Source: Gammaproteobacteria bacterium (GTDB lineage: Bacteria > Pseudomonadota > Gammaproteobacteria > GCA-001735895). From it: 45,236 nt of DNA. The stretch spans positions 1-45,236 of the forward strand of contig JASJCI010000012.1 of the NCBI GenBank assembly GCA_030066085.1, written 5' to 3'. The first letter of the stretch is position 1. The number at the start of each line of letters is the position of its first letter. Made by a program: the position numbers and the translations under genes. Under the pieces are notes generated by a model. It made no database searches, had not been told where the DNA came from, and saw only the letters and a list, made by a program, of their open reading frames with translations. Shown here in pieces: positions 1 through 7,533 of the stretch.

Positions 1-27
1 GGCGTTTCAACCAGGACCGCATATATG

Positions 28-60
28 AAAAAAACCGCCGGGCTGGGGTAACCCGGCGGT
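28..60 (-). terminator. Rho-independent terminator for the minus-strand operon at 164-1300
   Basis: A 9-bp perfect stem (34-42 with 52-60) closes a 9-nt loop. On the minus strand it is followed by seven T residues (complement of 28-34). It lies about 100 nt downstream of the stop codon at 164, so it would end the transcript of the His-rich and choice-of-anchor H genes. A smaller hairpin with a 6-bp stem and CGAA loop lies near 80-95. Confidence 0.85.
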
Positions 61-163
61 GAAGTGCCCTCCTCGGGGCGCGGTGGCGAACCACCGTTTC
101 GTTCTTACGGCAGGGGGATCGGCCGAACGGCCGCCGCAAAAACGGGATCGCAGCGCAGGGGCT

Positions 164-946
164 TCATGTTGTTTTTCTTCTGGTCGCGTTGATTTGCAGG
201 GGGGTTTGCGCGAGGAAACCCCTGGCTGCGATCACCACCTGGACGAGCAGTAACAGCAGCAGCAGGCCGCCGGCATCGCTGGCACCGCTGCCGCTGACCG
301 ACACGCTGTAGCTGTCGTAATACTCGTAGAGTTCGTCGCGGTAGTAGTCTTCGAGCGGCAGGTCACGACCGAGGTAGTGATAATCGAGCACTTCGCTGGC
401 CACCATGTACGCGTGATCGAGGCTGTAGATTTCGATCAGCACTTCATAGTAACCGGGCTCGTAGCCATCGATCAGCTCGGTTTCGACTTCGTAGGCATCA
501 CCCAGGTCATCGCCGTGAATGTGAAACAGGTCCGTGGTGAAATACTGGTACCAGGGCCCACCCTCGCGGCTCAGGTAAAGCTTGGCATACACCGTGGCGC
601 CGTCGTGGTTGACGTCGACGTCGAAGTACACGTTCAGCGCATGATGAAAGCCATCACCATCGAGATCCGACAGCAGGGCTACGTCGGCATCGTAAATCTC
701 GAACAGCTGGTCGTGTCGATTGGCGATTCCCGCCTGGCGCGCCGCGCCGGGCGAAACGGCATAGTTTTCGCCGTGGCCGGGTTTCGCCCGCGTCACCGGC
801 TCGGATTCCTCCCGCACCTGCTTCAGATCGATGCTGGTATCCGCCTGGAGCTTGCCAGCCGAACGGCTCGACAACATATCCTCGGCCGCAGCTGCCTGGG
901 TAATCCCGGACAAACCGATCAACAGCAGTATGGCGAACGCTTTCAT
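164..946 (-). CDS. Choice-of-anchor H family secreted protein
   Basis: This 260-residue protein has a signal peptide (residues 1-20, ending near AAAA). The central domain carries the pattern DLDGDGFHHAL ... YLSREGGPWYQYFTTDLFHIH ... GYYEVLIEIYS, followed by LPLEDYYRDE, which I recognise as the choice-of-anchor H family. The C-terminus has a Ser/Gly-rich linker, a GG-plus-hydrophobic run (GGLLLLLLLVQVV) and a basic tail. That resembles a GlyGly-CTERM-type sorting signal cut by a rhombosortase, although the tail is longer than usual. It begins 6 nt after the TAA of the His-rich gene, so the two are co-transcribed. The function of the family is unknown; surface attachment is inferred. Confidence 0.75.
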   Translation of the reverse strand: MKAFAILLLIGLSGITQAAAAEDMLSSRSAGKLQADTSIDLKQVREESEPVTRAKPGHGENYAVSPGAARQAGIANRHDQLFEIYDADVALLSDLDGDGFHHALNVYFDVDVNHDGATVYAKLYLSREGGPWYQYFTTDLFHIHGDDLGDAYEVETELIDGYEPGYYEVLIEIYSLDHAYMVASEVLDYHYLGRDLPLEDYYRDELYEYYDSYSVSVSGSGASDAGGLLLLLLLVQVVIAARGFLAQTPLQINATRRKTT

Positions 947-952
947 CGTTCT

Positions 953-1300
953 TTAACGGTGTTTGCGTGTACCGGGCTTGTGCCCGTGGCCGCCGCCGTG
1001 GCGGTAGGCGTGCTTGTGCCCGTGGCCGTGCCCGTGCACGCGGTAACCGCCGTAACCGTGGCTGTGACTGTGCCGACGGCGATGATGATGACGGTGATGC
1101 CGGTAATGCCGGTGATACGAGTAATGCCGGTAATGTCGATGATGGCTGTGATGCAACAGCGCACCAAGCGCGATGAAAGTCGCCACCGGGCCGATGATGT
1201 CATGCCCGTGATGCGCGCTGGCCGGTGCGCTGACCGATGCCAGCGTCAACAGGCTGGCGAGTGCCGCGAATCGCAGGCTTTTTCGATGGGTAACTCGCAT
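953..1300 (-). CDS. Small secreted histidine-rich protein
   Basis: The protein has 115 residues. I chose the ATG at 1300 because GGAGGT stands five bases upstream; an upstream frame extension to 1345 lacks such a site. Residues 1-29 form a signal peptide (ending PASA). The mature part is a short hydrophobic stretch followed by dense HH, HRHY and HGHGH repeats and a basic tail. Such a composition suggests binding of Zn, Ni or Cu, but no enzyme domain is visible. It is the first gene of a two-gene operon with the choice-of-anchor H protein. The low-complexity DNA gives long spurious open frames on both strands, which should be ignored. Confidence 0.7.
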   Translation of the reverse strand: MRVTHRKSLRFAALASLLTLASVSAPASAHHGHDIIGPVATFIALGALLHHSHHRHYRHYSYHRHYRHHRHHHRRRHSHSHGYGGYRVHGHGHGHKHAYRHGGGHGHKPGTRKHR

Positions 1301-1377
1301 GTCGAACCTCCGTTTCTTGCTCCAGGTTGACGGCAGGTTAACCACGAGTGACTGAATCCAGCCTGAACCGGACGAGT

Positions 1378-1405
1378 TTGGGCCGCAATTTTTTCGCTAT
1401 ATACT
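1378..1405 (+). promoter_or_regulatory. Candidate sigma70 promoter giving a leaderless FAH-hydrolase mRNA
   Basis: TTGGGC at 1378-1383 and TATACT at 1400-1405 are 16 bases apart. The -10 box ends only six bases before the ATG at 1412, so the transcript would begin at or next to the start codon. No Shine-Dalgarno sequence is present in the gap. Confidence 0.5.
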
Positions 1406-1411
1406 GTGAAC

Positions 1412-2029
1412 ATGAACCGCCTATCCCTCGACACCAGCCAGGTTACGCCCGCCAAGATAGTCTGCGTCGGTCGCAACTATCTCGAACACATACGCGAACT
1501 CGGTAACGCAACCCCGACCCAGATGGTCGTGTTCAACAAGCCGAACTCGGCGATCTCGGAGCGTTTGTATTCGCAGCGCGACGGCGAAAGCCTGCACTAC
1601 GAGGGCGAGATCTGTTTCCTGGTGCGCGATGGACAACTGCACGCGGTCGGCTTTGGCCTCGACCTGACCCGGCGCGAACTGCAATCGACTCTCAAGGCAG
1701 GGGGCCTGCCCTGGGAACGCGCCAAGGCCTTCGACGGCGCGGCCTGCTTCAGCAGTTTTACCGCGCTCGGCGATACCGCTATCGCCAGCCTGCGGCTCGA
1801 GCTGGAGATCAACGGCGAGCTGCGCCAGCAGGGTGGCTACGAACTGATGATGCACAAACCGGATGCGATCCTGGCGGATATCGCCGCCTTCATGACACTG
1901 CACGACGACGACGTGATCATGACCGGGACTCCGCAGGGTGTCGGCCAGGTCGCTGCCGGCGACCGCTTCGTCGGCCGCATCCTGTCCGGCGATCGCGAAC
2001 TCGTGAGCCAGGCCTGGGTGGCGGAATAA
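1412..2029 (+). CDS. Fumarylacetoacetate hydrolase (FAH) family protein
   Basis: This 205-residue protein covers a complete FAH fold. It shows the usual IVCVGRNYLEHI start, the metal-binding acidic set in HYEGEICFLV, and the C-terminal signature MTGTPQGVGQV. Size and sequence resemble YcgM/FAHD1-type proteins, which act as acylpyruvate hydrolases or oxaloacetate decarboxylases; the substrate here is not determined. A GTG two codons upstream (1406) is a possible alternative start, but it would lie against the -10 box. The gene stands alone, convergent with rpsT. Confidence 0.85.
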   Translation: MNRLSLDTSQVTPAKIVCVGRNYLEHIRELGNATPTQMVVFNKPNSAISERLYSQRDGESLHYEGEICFLVRDGQLHAVGFGLDLTRRELQSTLKAGGLPWERAKAFDGAACFSSFTALGDTAIASLRLELEINGELRQQGGYELMMHKPDAILADIAAFMTLHDDDVIMTGTPQGVGQVAAGDRFVGRILSGDRELVSQAWVAE

Positions 2030-2035
2030 CTTTAT

Positions 2036-2133
2036 CGTCATCCCCGCGCAAGCGGCGATCCGGCGTCCCGGGATCTCTCGATAATCCGGTTCGATCAAAT
2101 ATTCTGGAGATCCCCGCTTACGCGGGGATGACG
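2036..2133. repeat. Palindromic intergenic repeat, GTCATCCCCGC family (copy 1)
   Basis: The 98-bp element has 12-bp perfect inverted ends (CGTCATCCCCGC at 2036-2047, GCGGGGATGACG at 2122-2133), each forming its own sub-hairpin. Decayed partial copies containing GGGGATGACG continue to about 2210. Related copies are at 2729, 20799 (partial), 27731 and 29381 in this window. No open frame is present. Elements of this type are common REP/MITE-like repeats of Gammaproteobacteria. Confidence 0.8.
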
Positions 2134-2258
2134 ACGGGGTTTCGGTGGATAATGGGGAGTCCCGGGGATGACGATGGGGCCTCGGGAGATAGCGAGGGGG
2201 CCTCGGGTAATGACGGCGGGAGCTCGCGGTAACCTCGCCGCGGTTTGCGGGCAGGCAT

Positions 2259-2284
2259 AAAAAAGCCGGGCGGTGCCCGGCTTT
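2259..2284 (-). terminator. Rho-independent terminator of rpsT
   Basis: A 10-bp stem (2262-2271 with 2275-2284) closes a 3-nt loop, with a T run on the minus strand, 20 nt after the rpsT stop. Confidence 0.85.
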
Positions 2285-2304
2285 ATGGTTACGATCGGCG
2301 TGTT

Positions 2305-2565
2305 TTACAGCGCCTTGATCTGCGCGTTCAGGCGGCTCTTGTGGCGCGCGGCCTTGTTGGCGCTGATCAGGCCGTGCGTGGCGGCGCTGTCGAGCACCGG
2401 CACGACTTTCTTGAAGGCGGCCTCGGCGGCGGACTTGTCGGCGGATGCGATCGCGGCAACGGTGGCCTTGATATAGGTGCGCATCATCGAACGCCGGCTG
2501 GCGTTGCGCTGACGGCGTTTTTCGGCCTGGTTAGCGCGCTTGCGCGCGGACGCTGAGTTTGCCAA
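2305..2565 (-). CDS. rpsT: 30S ribosomal protein S20
   Basis: The protein has 86 residues, the usual size, with the typical start [29 protein letters not shown] and helical Lys/Arg-rich body of S20, which binds 16S rRNA helices during early 30S assembly. The start codon is TTG, preceded by AGGAGT five bases upstream. A UUG start is also used by E. coli rpsT, where it matters for autogenous control by S20, so the same control may operate here. It is monocistronic, with its own consensus-like promoter (2604-2632) and terminator (2259-2284), and is divergent from murJ as in many gammaproteobacteria. Confidence 0.97.
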   Translation of the reverse strand: MANSASARKRANQAEKRRQRNASRRSMMRTYIKATVAAIASADKSAAEAAFKKVVPVLDSAATHGLISANKAARHKSRLNAQIKAL

Positions 2566-2603
2566 GGTCGACTCCTGTAGACGGCGTAAAAAATGAGGCG
2601 CGC

Positions 2604-2632
2604 ATTATCTTCACTGCACACGGCGCTGTCAA
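2604..2632 (-). promoter_or_regulatory. Strong sigma70 promoter of rpsT
   Basis: On the minus strand TTGACA (2632-2627) and GATAAT (2609-2604) are separated by exactly 17 bases. This is the best consensus match in the window and lies about 40 bases upstream of the TTG start. Confidence 0.85.
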
Positions 2633-2728
2633 CCGTAATTACCTGCTATACAAGGGTTTAGGTGGTAGTATTCGCCGCTTTCACGGGACCATTAAACAGG
2701 GCATGTCGTGTGATGACCACGTCATCCC

Positions 2729-2815
2729 CGCGCAGGCGGGGATCTCCGTTCAACGAGCAACATCTTCTGGAGGTTCCCGCCGGGCCGCATTCGGCTTGCG
2801 CGGGAACGGCGGCTT
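2729..2815. repeat. Palindromic intergenic repeat, GTCATCCCCGC family (copy 2)
   Basis: The left end ACGTCATCCCCGCGCAGG and its GCGGGGATC partner are intact. The right half is a diverged hairpin (TTCCCGCC ... GCGCGGGAAC). It abuts the murJ start codon, so it sits in the murJ leader. Confidence 0.65.
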
Positions 2816-2819
2816 CTAA

Positions 2820-4370
2820 TTGAGTGCGCTGATCAAATCCACCGCCTCGGTCGGCTCGATGACGATGTTGTCGCGCCTGCTCGGTCTTGCGCGCGATATC
2901 GTCATCGCCCGGTTTTTTTCCTCAAGTGACGCCGCCGACGCGTTTTTCGTCGCGTTCAAGATTCCGAACTTCCTGCGCCGCCTGTTCGCCGAGGGCGCCT
3001 TTTCGCTCGCGTTCGTGCCGGTGCTGACCGAGTACCGCAACCAGTTCGGCGCGGCCGCCACGCGCGAGCTGATCGACCGGGTTGCCGGTACGCTCGGCCT
3101 GATCCTGCTGCTGCTGTCCGCGATCGGTGTCGCCGCATCGCCGCTGCTGATCGGGGTATTCGCCGCCGGCTTCCTCGACCAGCCGGAAAAATTCGCGCTG
3201 ACATCGGACATGCTGCGCCTGACCTTTCCCTACATCCTGCTGATCTCGATGACGGCGATGGCCGCCGGCATACTCAATACCTGGAAACGCTTCGCCGTCC
3301 CGGCTTTCACACCAGTGCTGCTCAACCTGAGCCTGATCGGCTGCGCGGTTTACCTGGCGCCGCAGCTCGACGTACCGATCACGGCGCTGGCCTGGGGCGT
3401 GCTGATCGCGGGTATCGTGCAGCTGCTGTTCCAGCTGCCGTTTCTCTACGCCGAGGGCTTGTTACCGCGGCCAAAGTGGGGCTGGCGCCATGCCGGGGTA
3501 CAGAAAATCGTCAAGCTCATGATCCCGGCGCTGTTCGGCTCGTCGGTGGCGCAGATCAACCTGCTGTTCGATACCTTCATCGCTTCCTTCCTGGTCAGCG
3601 GCAGCGTCGCCTGGCTGTACTACTCGGATCGACTGCTGGAGTTTCCGCTCGGCGTCTTCGGCATCGCGCTGGCAACCGTGGTTCTGCCGAACCTGTCCGA
3701 GGCGCACTACCAGCAGGGGGCCCAGCGATTCCGCGACATGCTGCACTGGGCGATCCGCCTGTCGTTGCTGATCGCGGTGCCGGCCTGCTTCGGCCTGTTC
3801 GTGCTGGCGCAGCCGATCCTCGCGACCCTGTTCGAGTACGGCGCGTTTACCGCGCGCGATTCGATGATGGCGGCCTTCAGCCTGATGGCCTACAGCCTCG
3901 GCCTGCCGGCCTTTATCCTGATCAAGATTCTCGCCAACGGATTTTATGCGCGCCAGGACACCCGGACCCCGGTACGTATCGGTATCCAGGCGATGGTACT
4001 CAACATGATCCTGAACGTGGTCCTGGTCGTATCCATGGTCGAGACCGGGTTCCTCGCCCCGCACGTCGGCCTCGCGCTCGCGACCGCGGCATCCGCGTAC
4101 TTCAACGCGTTTCGCCTCGCGCAAGGGCTGCGTCGCGACCAGGTGCTGAGCGATACCGGCGAGCTGGCCCCGGCACTGCTCAAGATCCTGTTCGGCTGTA
4201 TCGCGATGGGGGTCCTGCTGTACCTGATGCTGCCGCCGCTGGAACACTGGAGCGAGTGGCGCTGGCATCGGCGGCTGCTCGAACTGGCCTGGCTGATCGT
4301 GCCCGCGATCTTGTGCTACGGATTGTTGCTTTGGATAATGGGTTTTCGACGCCAGCACTTTATCGCCTGA
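2820..4370 (+). CDS. murJ: Lipid II flippase MurJ
   Basis: This 516-residue polytopic membrane protein of the MOP/MviN family has about 14 hydrophobic segments. The N-terminal SMTMLSRLLGLARDIVIARFF and the following FKIPNFLRRLFAEGAFSLAFVPVL are the family signature. MurJ moves the peptidoglycan precursor lipid II to the periplasmic face of the inner membrane. The start is taken as TTG at 2820; no ATG is available before the conserved N-terminus, and a repeat element lies immediately upstream. The gene heads the murJ-ribF-lspA-fkpB-ispH cluster. Confidence 0.95.
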   Translation: MSALIKSTASVGSMTMLSRLLGLARDIVIARFFSSSDAADAFFVAFKIPNFLRRLFAEGAFSLAFVPVLTEYRNQFGAAATRELIDRVAGTLGLILLLLSAIGVAASPLLIGVFAAGFLDQPEKFALTSDMLRLTFPYILLISMTAMAAGILNTWKRFAVPAFTPVLLNLSLIGCAVYLAPQLDVPITALAWGVLIAGIVQLLFQLPFLYAEGLLPRPKWGWRHAGVQKIVKLMIPALFGSSVAQINLLFDTFIASFLVSGSVAWLYYSDRLLEFPLGVFGIALATVVLPNLSEAHYQQGAQRFRDMLHWAIRLSLLIAVPACFGLFVLAQPILATLFEYGAFTARDSMMAAFSLMAYSLGLPAFILIKILANGFYARQDTRTPVRIGIQAMVLNMILNVVLVVSMVETGFLAPHVGLALATAASAYFNAFRLAQGLRRDQVLSDTGELAPALLKILFGCIAMGVLLYLMLPPLEHWSEWRWHRRLLELAWLIVPAILCYGLLLWIMGFRRQHFIA

Positions 4371-4392
4371 CTGGATCGCAGGGCTTCCTGGA

Positions 4393-5334
4393 ATGAGACT
4401 GATTCGCGGACTTTACAACCTGGCGCGCCCGCTGCCCGCGAGCGCGGTAACGATCGGTAACTTCGACGGTGTCCACCGCGGCCACCAGCTCGTCATCAGC
4501 CAGCTGAAGCGGGTTGCCGCCGCGGCCGGGCTGCCGACGGTCGTGATCATTTTCGAGCCGCAACCGATCGAGTACTTCGCTCCCGAACGCGCACCCAAGC
4601 GCCTGTCGCGCTTTCGCGAAAAAATTACCTTCCTCAAGAACCAGGGCATCGACTACCTGCTTTGCCTGCGCTTCGACGCCGCCCTGGCCGAGCAGAGCGC
4701 GGAGGACTTCGTTCAGCGGTTGCTGCTCGCCCAGCTCAACACGCGTCACCTCGTGATCGGCGACGACTTCCACTTCGGCAAGAATCGACAGGGCAATTTC
4801 GAATTTCTGCAGAGCCACTGCGAACGCTTCGGCTTCATCGTCGACGAGACCGAAACCCTGCTGGTCGACGGCGAGCGCGTCAGCAGCACGCGCATCCGCG
4901 GGTTGATCGAACGCGGCGATTTCGAGGCCGCCACCGAGCTGCTCGGCCGGCCCTACTCGCTCTCCGGCCGGGTTGCGCACGGACAGAAACTCGGCCGCCA
5001 GCTCGGCTACCCCACGATCAATATCAAGATGGGCGATAAGACCCTGATCGTAAAAGGAATATTTGCGGTCCGGGTCAAAGGCATAGATAATCGCTGGCTA
5101 GCGGGCGTTGCCAGCATCGGCACACGTCCCACGGTGAACGGCGTTGACACCATTCTCGAGGTTTACATCCTGGATTTCGACCGGGACGTCTACGGCTATA
5201 GCGTCGAGGTCGAGTTTTTGCACAAGATCCGCGACGAGCAAAAGTTCGACTCGCTGGAGGAACTGACGGTCCACATCGGGCGCGATACCGAACAGGCCAT
5301 CGCCTTTTTTGAACGGGAAGCAAGTATTGGCTGA
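4393..5334 (+). CDS. ribF: Bifunctional riboflavin kinase / FAD synthetase
   Basis: The 313-residue protein makes FMN from riboflavin and FAD from FMN. The N-terminal nucleotidyltransferase domain shows AVTIGNFDGVHRGHQ, then LVIGDDFHFGKNRQG and VSSTRIRGLIERGD. The C-terminal flavokinase domain shows GRVAHGQKLGRQLGYPTINI and VASIGTRPTVNG. Length and domain order are normal. It follows murJ by 22 bases, and its stop overlaps the start of the ileS relic by 8 bases, the usual ribF-ileS coupling. Confidence 0.97.
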   Translation: MRLIRGLYNLARPLPASAVTIGNFDGVHRGHQLVISQLKRVAAAAGLPTVVIIFEPQPIEYFAPERAPKRLSRFREKITFLKNQGIDYLLCLRFDAALAEQSAEDFVQRLLLAQLNTRHLVIGDDFHFGKNRQGNFEFLQSHCERFGFIVDETETLLVDGERVSSTRIRGLIERGDFEAATELLGRPYSLSGRVAHGQKLGRQLGYPTINIKMGDKTLIVKGIFAVRVKGIDNRWLAGVASIGTRPTVNGVDTILEVYILDFDRDVYGYSVEVEFLHKIRDEQKFDSLEELTVHIGRDTEQAIAFFEREASIG

Positions 5335-5512
5335 TTACAAAGCGACACTGGACCTGCCGGACACGGAATTTTCGCTGCCCGCAAAACCCGCAAGATGCGC
5401 GCGCTACCGGCGTCATCGCGCGGATGTCGGTCAGCCCGCCGAATATCCCGCAGCCTGCGGCCGCCGGGCCGAGCATGTCGATGGCGACGGAGAATCCCGC
5501 CACTTCGCCTGA
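5327..5512 (+). pseudogene. ileS: Relic of isoleucyl-tRNA synthetase: N-terminus fused to degenerate C-terminal zinc domain
   Basis: A 61-codon frame begins TTG-GCT-GAT-TAC (LADYKATLDLPDTEFSLPA), the standard IleRS N-terminus, then jumps directly to a 40-residue segment. That segment aligns without gaps to the IleRS C-terminal zinc domain: CARYRRHRADVG, then CGRRAEHVDGDGESRHFA and stop. About 870 internal residues, including the whole catalytic core, are missing. Two of the four zinc cysteines have been replaced (CxxC became CARY and CGRR), which points to decay after the deletion. The direct repeat CCCGCAA at 5378-5384 and 5387-5393 marks the join. The position between ribF and lspA is exactly where ileS belongs. 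A small translated product cannot be excluded, but it could not be a synthetase. Confidence 0.9.
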
Positions 5513-6017
5513 GTCGGGCGTAAACCCGACAGGAGCGCGGCTCAAGTGGCTGTGGCTCAGCCTGCTCGTGATCGTGCTCGACCAGGCAGCCAAGCAGACC
5601 GCCGAAGCGCTGCTTACGCCGCACCAGCCGGTTGCGGTGCTGCCGTTCTTCGACTGGTACCTGACCTACAACACCGGCGCCGCGTTCAGCCTGCTGGCCG
5701 ATGCCGGTGGCTGGCAGCGCTGGTTTTTTACCGCGATCGCGGTGGTCGTCAGCGTCGTCATCGTCCAGTGGCTGCGAAAACTCGCGCGCGACGAGTGGCT
5801 GACCGCGCTGTCGCTGAGCCTGATTCTCGGCGGCGCGATCGGCAACGTCATCGACCGCATCTATCTCGGCTACGTCATCGACTACATCCAGGTCTGGCTC
5901 GGCAGCTACCCGTTCCCGGCCTTCAACATCGCCGACTCCGCGATCAGCGTCGGCGCCGTGCTGCTGATTCTCAGCAGCTTCGTCGGCAACAAACCGTCCA
6001 GCGACGAAGCGGCATGA
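5481..6017 (+). CDS. lspA: Lipoprotein signal peptidase (signal peptidase II)
   Basis: LspA cleaves the signal peptide of prolipoproteins in the inner membrane. Four membrane segments are visible, with the conserved NTGAAFS, GGAIGNVIDRI and FNIADSAI motifs that carry the two catalytic aspartates. The start is uncertain. ATG 5481 (178 residues) lies inside the ileS relic; ATG 5475 and 5424 are in the same frame, and none has a convincing ribosome site. The overlap with the end of ileS explains why that end survived the deletion. The stop overlaps fkpB as ATGA. Confidence 0.93.
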   Translation: MATENPATSPESGVNPTGARLKWLWLSLLVIVLDQAAKQTAEALLTPHQPVAVLPFFDWYLTYNTGAAFSLLADAGGWQRWFFTAIAVVVSVVIVQWLRKLARDEWLTALSLSLILGGAIGNVIDRIYLGYVIDYIQVWLGSYPFPAFNIADSAISVGAVLLILSSFVGNKPSSDEAA

Positions 6018-6472
6018 GCCAGGTCGAACGTCACAGCCGGGTTACGCTGCACTATCGCCTCGGACTGACCGACGGCCAGGTGCTCGAGGACAACTTCGAC
6101 GACGAGCCGATGACGGTCCGGCTCGGCCGCGGTGAAATGGCGGAGGGACTGGAACTCGCGCTGCTCGGCCTGCGCACGGGCGACGAACAGACGATCGACA
6201 TCGGCCCCGACCTCGCTTTTGGCCACATCGACGAAACCCTGTTCCGCCGGCTCGCGCGCAACGAATTCGATCCATCGTTCGAGCTCGAGCGCGGCCTGAT
6301 CATCGAGTTCGCTACCGACGACGGGCAGACCCTGCCGGGCACGGTCATCGATTTCGATGAACAGATCGTGCATATCGACCTGAATCATCCGCTGGCTGGC
6401 CAAACCGTGCGCTACAGCGTTAAAATCCTCGACGTCGAAACCGACGAGACGGATTCCTCCACCCTGCACTGA
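6014..6472 (+). CDS. fkpB: FKBP-type peptidyl-prolyl cis-trans isomerase, SlpA/FkpB type
   Basis: The 152-residue protein has an FKBP fold interrupted by an insert-in-flap domain: [19 protein letters not shown], then [21 protein letters not shown], then [21 protein letters not shown]. This is typical of SlpA/SlyD-like proteins. It would catalyse proline isomerisation and act as a chaperone in the cytoplasm. It overlaps lspA (ATGA) and ispH (TGATG), the conserved lspA-fkpB-ispH order. Confidence 0.93.
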   Translation: MSQVERHSRVTLHYRLGLTDGQVLEDNFDDEPMTVRLGRGEMAEGLELALLGLRTGDEQTIDIGPDLAFGHIDETLFRRLARNEFDPSFELERGLIIEFATDDGQTLPGTVIDFDEQIVHIDLNHPLAGQTVRYSVKILDVETDETDSSTLH

Positions 6473-7416
6473 TGCAAGTTCTGCTCGCCAATCCACGCGG
6501 CTTCTGCGCCGGTGTCGATCGCGCGATCGAAATCGTCGAACGCGCGATCCAGCTGTTCGGCGCACCCATCTACGTGCGCCACGAAGTGGTTCACAACCGC
6601 TACGTGGTCGATGACCTGAGGCAAAAAGGCGCGGTATTCGTCGAAGAGCTCGACCAGGTTCCGGACGATGCCTACGTCATCTTCAGCGCCCACGGCGTAT
6701 CCAAAGCGGTCCAGCGCGAGGCGGAGCGCCGCGGTCTCAAGGTCTTCGACGCGACCTGCCCGCTGGTCACCAAGGTGCACATGGAAGTCAGCCGCTACAG
6801 CCGCAAGGGTATCGAAACTATCCTGATCGGTCATCGCGGTCACCCCGAGGTCGAGGGCACCATGGGCCAGTACGATCGCGCCGCCGGCGGCGAGATTTAC
6901 CTCGTCGAGTCGGTCGATGACGCGCGGCAGCTCGTGGTGCGCGATCCGTCCCAGCTGCGCTACGTCACCCAGACCACGCTGTCGAAAGACGACACCGCGC
7001 TCGTGATCGATGCGCTGCACGAAACTTTTCCCGAGATCCAGGGCCCGAAAAAGGAAGACATCTGTTACGCCACGCAGAACCGGCAGGACGCGGTCAAGCA
7101 GCTCGCCGCGCGCTGCGACCTGATCCTGGTGGTCGGCTCGCAGAACAGCTCGAATTCCAACCGCCTGCGCGAAATTGCCACCAACAACGGCATCGAGGGT
7201 CACCTGATCGACAGCGAAGCCGACATCGAGGATGCCTGGCTGGCGGGCAAAAACTGCGTCGGCGTGACCGCCGGGGCCTCGGCACCCGAACTGCTGGTGC
7301 AAAACGTGATCGACTACCTGCGCCGCAACGGCGCCAGCGATACCGCCTCGCTCGGTTTCACCGAGGACGTCTTCTTTGCCCTGCCCAGGGCGCTGCGCGA
7401 CGGGGCCGATGCCTGA
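6472..7416 (+). CDS. ispH: 4-hydroxy-3-methylbut-2-enyl diphosphate reductase
   Basis: IspH is the last enzyme of the MEP isoprenoid pathway, reducing HMBPP to IPP and DMAPP with a [4Fe-4S] cluster. The 314-residue protein has the three cluster cysteines: C12 ([13 protein letters not shown]), C96 (FDATCPLV) and C198 (EDICYAT). It also has the [14 protein letters not shown] and [11 protein letters not shown] motifs. Its start overlaps the fkpB stop. It ends the cluster; the next 117 bases hold no gene. Confidence 0.97.
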   Translation: MQVLLANPRGFCAGVDRAIEIVERAIQLFGAPIYVRHEVVHNRYVVDDLRQKGAVFVEELDQVPDDAYVIFSAHGVSKAVQREAERRGLKVFDATCPLVTKVHMEVSRYSRKGIETILIGHRGHPEVEGTMGQYDRAAGGEIYLVESVDDARQLVVRDPSQLRYVTQTTLSKDDTALVIDALHETFPEIQGPKKEDICYATQNRQDAVKQLAARCDLILVVGSQNSSNSNRLREIATNNGIEGHLIDSEADIEDAWLAGKNCVGVTAGASAPELLVQNVIDYLRRNGASDTASLGFTEDVFFALPRALRDGADA

Positions 7417-7533
7417 AACGAAGGGCAGGTACCGCGGAACCCGGCTGGCGCTGCACGGTCTCAATATCGATCCGGAAACGATCCCGGGACGTAATATACC
7501 TGGAACAGTTAACCAACTTCGCTGACCAACATC

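Noticed and set aside
377-1330. Long plus-strand frame of 317 codons opposite the anchor and His-rich genes
   Set aside because: It is a shadow of two well-supported minus-strand genes; the repeats of Val, Pro and Met come from reading His-rich codons backwards.
5424-5480. Long N-terminal extension of LspA from ATG 5424
   Set aside because: The extra residues are read from the ileS relic in another frame and carry no LspA similarity.
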